Shown here one piece after another: positions 62,064 through 64,000 of a stretch of 64,000 nt of DNA. The notes beneath the pieces are model-generated. The model did no database searches, was not told the origin of the DNA, and worked only from the letters and a program-made list of their open reading frames with translations. Positions within the stretch are counted from its first letter, which is position 1, and every line of letters begins with the position of its first letter. The stretch comes from Propionivibrio sp. (GTDB lineage Bacteria > Pseudomonadota > Gammaproteobacteria > Burkholderiales > Rhodocyclaceae): contig JADJLB010000001.1 of assembly GCA_016705685.1 (NCBI GenBank), forward strand, positions 434,001 to 498,000, read 5' to 3'. Made by a program: the position numbers and the translations under genes.

Positions 62064-62639
62064 CTAGAAACCAATGCGCTCTCCAGCGCCGAGCAAAGTA
62101 GCAACGCCGAGCACAGCGAAAATCAAAGCGGCGAGACCATGCACGGCGCGTACCGGAACTTTTCCGGCGATCTGATCGCCAAGCAGGACGGCCGGCACGT
62201 TGGCGATCATCATGCCGAATGTCGTTCCGGCCACCACCTGAACGACAGACTGATACTGTGCCGCCAGAGCAACTGTTGCCACCTGCGTCTTGTCACCCAT
62301 TTCGGCAAGAAAGAAGGCGATACAGGTCGTGCTGAATACGCCGAAACGTTCCAGGCTGGCGTCCTTCTCGTCCAACTTGTCCGGGATAAGCGTCCACAAC
62401 GCCATGGCGATGAAAGAAACGCCAAGCACCCAACGCATCGCTACCGGCCCCAGCAACAGGGTTATCCAGGAACCCAGTACGCCGGCAAATGAATGGTTGA
62501 CCAGTGTCGCTACCAGAATTCCCAGAACGATCTGAAGCGGTTTGCGGAATTTTGCGGCGAGGATGAAAGCGAGCAATTGGGTCTTATCGCCAATTTCCGC
62601 CAAGGCCACGATACCGGTCGATACGAGAAATGCGTCCAT
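62064..62639 (-). CDS. UPF0016/GDT1 family cation (Mn/Ca) transporter
   Basis: A 191-residue inner-membrane protein with two halves, each carrying the family signature: EIGDKTQ (about residue 15) and EMGDKTQ (about residue 113). There are six predicted helices. The family includes Vibrio MneA (Mn exporter) and eukaryotic TMEM165. ATG 62639 (MDAFLVSTGIVALAEIGDK) is preferred to the longer frame. It lies only 25 bases after the 6S RNA terminator, in the place where fau/ygfA stands in enterobacteria. Its own promoter is not obvious, so readthrough from ssrS is likely. Confidence 0.9.
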   Translation of the reverse strand: MDAFLVSTGIVALAEIGDKTQLLAFILAAKFRKPLQIVLGILVATLVNHSFAGVLGSWITLLLGPVAMRWVLGVSFIAMALWTLIPDKLDEKDASLERFGVFSTTCIAFFLAEMGDKTQVATVALAAQYQSVVQVVAGTTFGMMIANVPAVLLGDQIAGKVPVRAVHGLAALIFAVLGVATLLGAGERIGF

Positions 62640-62663
62640 CGGACATGCGCTTCGCAGTGGCAT

Positions 62664-62694
62664 AAAAAAACAGCGCTGGGCTTTCCCGCGCTGT
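62664..62694 (-). terminator. Intrinsic terminator of the 6S RNA gene
   Basis: On the minus strand, CAGCGCGGG-AAAG-CCC-A-GCGCTG is followed by seven T. It is a textbook hairpin plus U tract directly after the 6S RNA 3' end and 25 bases ahead of the UPF0016 gene. Confidence 0.9.
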
Positions 62695-62704
62695 TGAATG
62701 ATGT

Positions 62705-62880
62705 CCCCGCGAATGTCGCTAGGCCGGCATCCTGAACCGGGGTTCAGAGAGGTCGCATTCCTTCCGCATCAGGCACGCCCGTCGTATGGGGCGAGCACAA
62801 CAGCAGCTTCTATGGTCTGCAACCGACGCCAATTAGCATTGGTTCAAAGAATGTATGGCCTTGGCAAACACCGCAGGGAA
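62705..62880 (-). ncRNA. ssrS: 6S RNA
   Basis: Read on the minus strand, the region opens with CCCTGCGGTGTTTG and closes with CGACATTCGCGGGG. These ends pair to form the long 6S closing stem. Characteristic internal blocks are TTTGAACC near the 5' side and CTCTGAACCCCGGTTCAGGA followed by TGCCGGCCT near the 3' side. The length of about 176 bases, the position just downstream of zapA and the intrinsic terminator all agree with 6S RNA. It mimics an open promoter, sequesters sigma-70 RNA polymerase in stationary phase and templates product RNAs. No protein-coding frame here is credible. Confidence 0.92.
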
Positions 62881-62894
62881 CAACTGTCGGAGAC

Positions 62895-63238
62895 TCAGAT
62901 CAACTTGGCCTGTGGTGCAAGCACCGCATCAAGTTCTGCCTCCATGCCGGAAATTCTACGCTTTACGGCCCCAATGTCCAGCGTTGTTTCCGACCCGGCT
63001 TGCGGGTTTGTTTCGGCCGCTGCATGCGTCTGCGAAAGGTATTCGTGGGCGATGTTCAGCGCCGCCATGACGGCGATACGCTCGGCAATCCGGCTTCTGG
63101 TTTTTCAGCAATATCGCGCATCTTTTCATCGACATAGGCGACAGCGGACAACAAAGCATCGTGCTCGTCCGGCGGGCAGGCCACGCGGTATTCCTTACCC
63201 AGCAGGGTAATGTCGAGATGATTGGTTTCGTTGGTCAT
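62895..63238 (-). pseudogene. zapA: Cell division protein ZapA, single-base frameshift
   Basis: ZapA binds and bundles FtsZ. The frame starts MTNETNHLDITLLGKEYRVACPP (ATG 63238) and runs to AVAYVDEKMRDIAEK, where it shifts in the run of five A (63105-63101). With one extra A it continues TRSRIAERIAVMAALNIAHE and a further coiled-coil stretch to TGA 62897-62895, a 114-residue ZapA of normal length. As written, translation would stop at 63056 after a wrong tail. A sequencing error in the homopolymer is more likely than a real loss. Confidence 0.88.
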
Positions 63239-63246
63239 AAGCGAAT

Positions 63247-63453
63247 TCAAAGCGTGGCTTTGGCCTCCGGCAATTGCCGGGCCAGTTGTTCAAGCCGACT
63301 GCGGGCTGATTCAATACGTTCGGAAAGACCCTTCTTGTCATTTTCGGCAGTGGCAAGCCGCTGCTTCAACTGGTTGTTTTCCGCACGTAGCGCGTGACAA
63401 AGCGTAGCCACCTGGACAACTTTGTTTTCTAGCGCATTCAGTTCGTCGATCAT
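63247..63453 (-). CDS. ZapB-like coiled-coil division protein
   Basis: A 68-residue protein, coiled coil throughout (MIDELNALENKVVQVATLCHALRAENNQLK and on), of the TIGR02449/ZapB-like group commonly found directly before zapA in beta- and gammaproteobacteria. ATG 63453 is chosen; the frame also opens at a TTG 27 bases earlier. It ends 8 bases before the zapA start, so the two form an operon that continues into ssrS. Confidence 0.88.
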   Translation of the reverse strand: MIDELNALENKVVQVATLCHALRAENNQLKQRLATAENDKKGLSERIESARSRLEQLARQLPEAKATL

Positions 63454-63605
63454 GCTTCGGACTATAGTTTCAAAAACCAAGCGGAGTCAAGGATTAAGCC
63501 TTGGTTTTAAATGTGATTTATTTCACACGATGCAATGTGTCGTTCAGCCGAAAGGGGCTTTACGCTATAATCCCGCGCTTCGCTGCTGGCAATGAGCGAC
63601 AAATC

Positions 63606-63800
63606 GCGTGCAAGGTGCCGCAACGCAGGGATTTCCGGATCTTCTGCAGCGGTTAAACGGGAAACAGGTGCGTGTCCGCAAGACATCATGCCTGTGCTGC
63701 CCCCGCAACGGTAAGCGAGTGAGGATGTGTCAGATAGCCACTGGGCGACAGCCTGGGAAGGCGACATATCAAGACTCGTGAGCCCGGATACCGGCCTGGA
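63606..63800 (+). promoter_or_regulatory. Cobalamin riboswitch
   Basis: Conserved blocks of the B12 aptamer appear in order: AAGGTGCCG, AAACGGGAAACAGGTGCG, CTGCCCCCGCAACGGTAAGCG, GCCACTGG...CTGGGAAGGCG (the B12 box region) and GAGCCCGGATACC at the end. It stands about 160 bases ahead of the start codon at 63958 and is expected to lower expression of the downstream uptake gene when adenosylcobalamin is abundant. Confidence 0.95.
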
Positions 63801-63957
63801 CGCAAATTAGCGGAAGTGCCGCGGGGAGGCGGTCATTGAATGCACGACGCTGCTGTCAGCACTCGCGCTCGTTCAGTTCGGTTTTTCCCTGTGGCTTTTC
63901 CAATCTCAAGCACGCCGACTTGCGGGGACGCACGTTGGCCATAGGGAGAAATCGGAA

Positions 63958-64000
63958 ATGTTTCCACGTTGTTCGATTGTGTTAAGCGTTCTTGCGCTTA
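63958..64000 (+). CDS. btuB: Start of a probable TonB-dependent cobalamin receptor (partial)
   Basis: ATG 63958, behind AGGGAGAAATCGGA, opens MFPRCSIVLSVLAL, the beginning of a signal peptide, and runs off the window. The identity is inferred from the cobalamin riboswitch directly upstream, which most often controls btuB or another B12 uptake or synthesis gene. Fourteen residues cannot prove the family. Confidence 0.5.
   Translation, partial: MFPRCSIVLSVLAL

Noticed and set aside
62640..62710. Manganese (yybP-ykoY) riboswitch ahead of the UPF0016 gene
   Set aside because: This family often has such a switch, but the hairpin and T run here belong to the 6S RNA terminator and the upstream sequence folds as 6S; none of the riboswitch consensus blocks is visible.

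Overview
The window is a piece of a betaproteobacterial chromosome, most likely from the order Rhodocyclales. The evidence is the GC-rich coding style, the hemE-priA pair, the zapB-zapA-ssrS (6S RNA) order, the sensory repertoire (CHASE/PAS hybrid kinase, HD-GYP regulator), and c-type cytochrome, malonyl-CoA and methylmalonyl-CoA genes. A genus cannot be fixed from this sequence alone. Almost all of it is ordinary, densely packed chromosome. I see no prophage, no CRISPR array, no tRNA and no intact insertion sequence.

Layout. 1-3627: hemE and priA, separated by an AT-rich, DnaA-box-bearing gap. 3669-10141 (minus): a three-gene signalling operon of an HD-GYP response regulator, a 1332-residue CHASE/PAS hybrid kinase and a soluble receiver-kinase. 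10311-12455 (minus): thiC under a TPP riboswitch. 12620-13933: an exported carbonic-anhydrase-like protein that has lost two of three zinc ligands. 14114-17293: a glutamate/aspartate ABC importer (gltIJKL). 17365-21398: a lipoprotein hydrolase, a glutathione transferase, and a persulfide-dioxygenase/rhodanese fusion overlapping a divergent pyrophosphatase-like gene. 21428-24050 (minus): a PP2C phosphatase-kinase fusion next to a formate/nitrite channel. 24486-26249: cytochrome b561 and two YceI proteins. 26281-28919 (minus): glnS-pyrF. 29057-34060 (minus): a complete branched-chain amino-acid ABC importer (livKHMGF) whose binding lipoprotein carries an unusual Ala/Lys-rich tail. 34253-36593 (minus): cytochrome c and ilvD. 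36705-39442: lgt, malonyl-CoA decarboxylase and methylmalonyl-CoA epimerase.

39566-57888 is the accessory-looking part. It holds a type I secretion locus: an ABC exporter, a HicBA toxin-antitoxin pair facing the other way, an ORF remnant, a secreted 286-residue protein coupled to a giant 3625-residue RTX protein with an N-terminal lipase-like domain, and an HlyD-type adaptor broken by one frameshift. No TolC gene is in the window.

58009-64000: cutA-dsbD, a TIGR02647-type small protein, selO, a UPF0016/GDT1 (Mn/Ca) transporter, 6S RNA, zapA (also broken by one single-base deletion in a homopolymer), a ZapB-like coiled coil, and a cobalamin riboswitch leading into the first codons of a probable btuB.

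Two independent frameshifts (hlyD in a G run, zapA in an A run), each repaired by one extra homopolymer base, suggest residual homopolymer errors in the assembly rather than two real pseudogenes. The points most worth a second look are the giant RTX lipase locus with its 27-bp-phased repeat array, the degenerate carbonic anhydrase, the DnaA-box cluster beside hemE, the degenerate pyrophosphatase coupled to a sulfur-metabolism fusion enzyme, and the kinase/phosphatase-channel pair.
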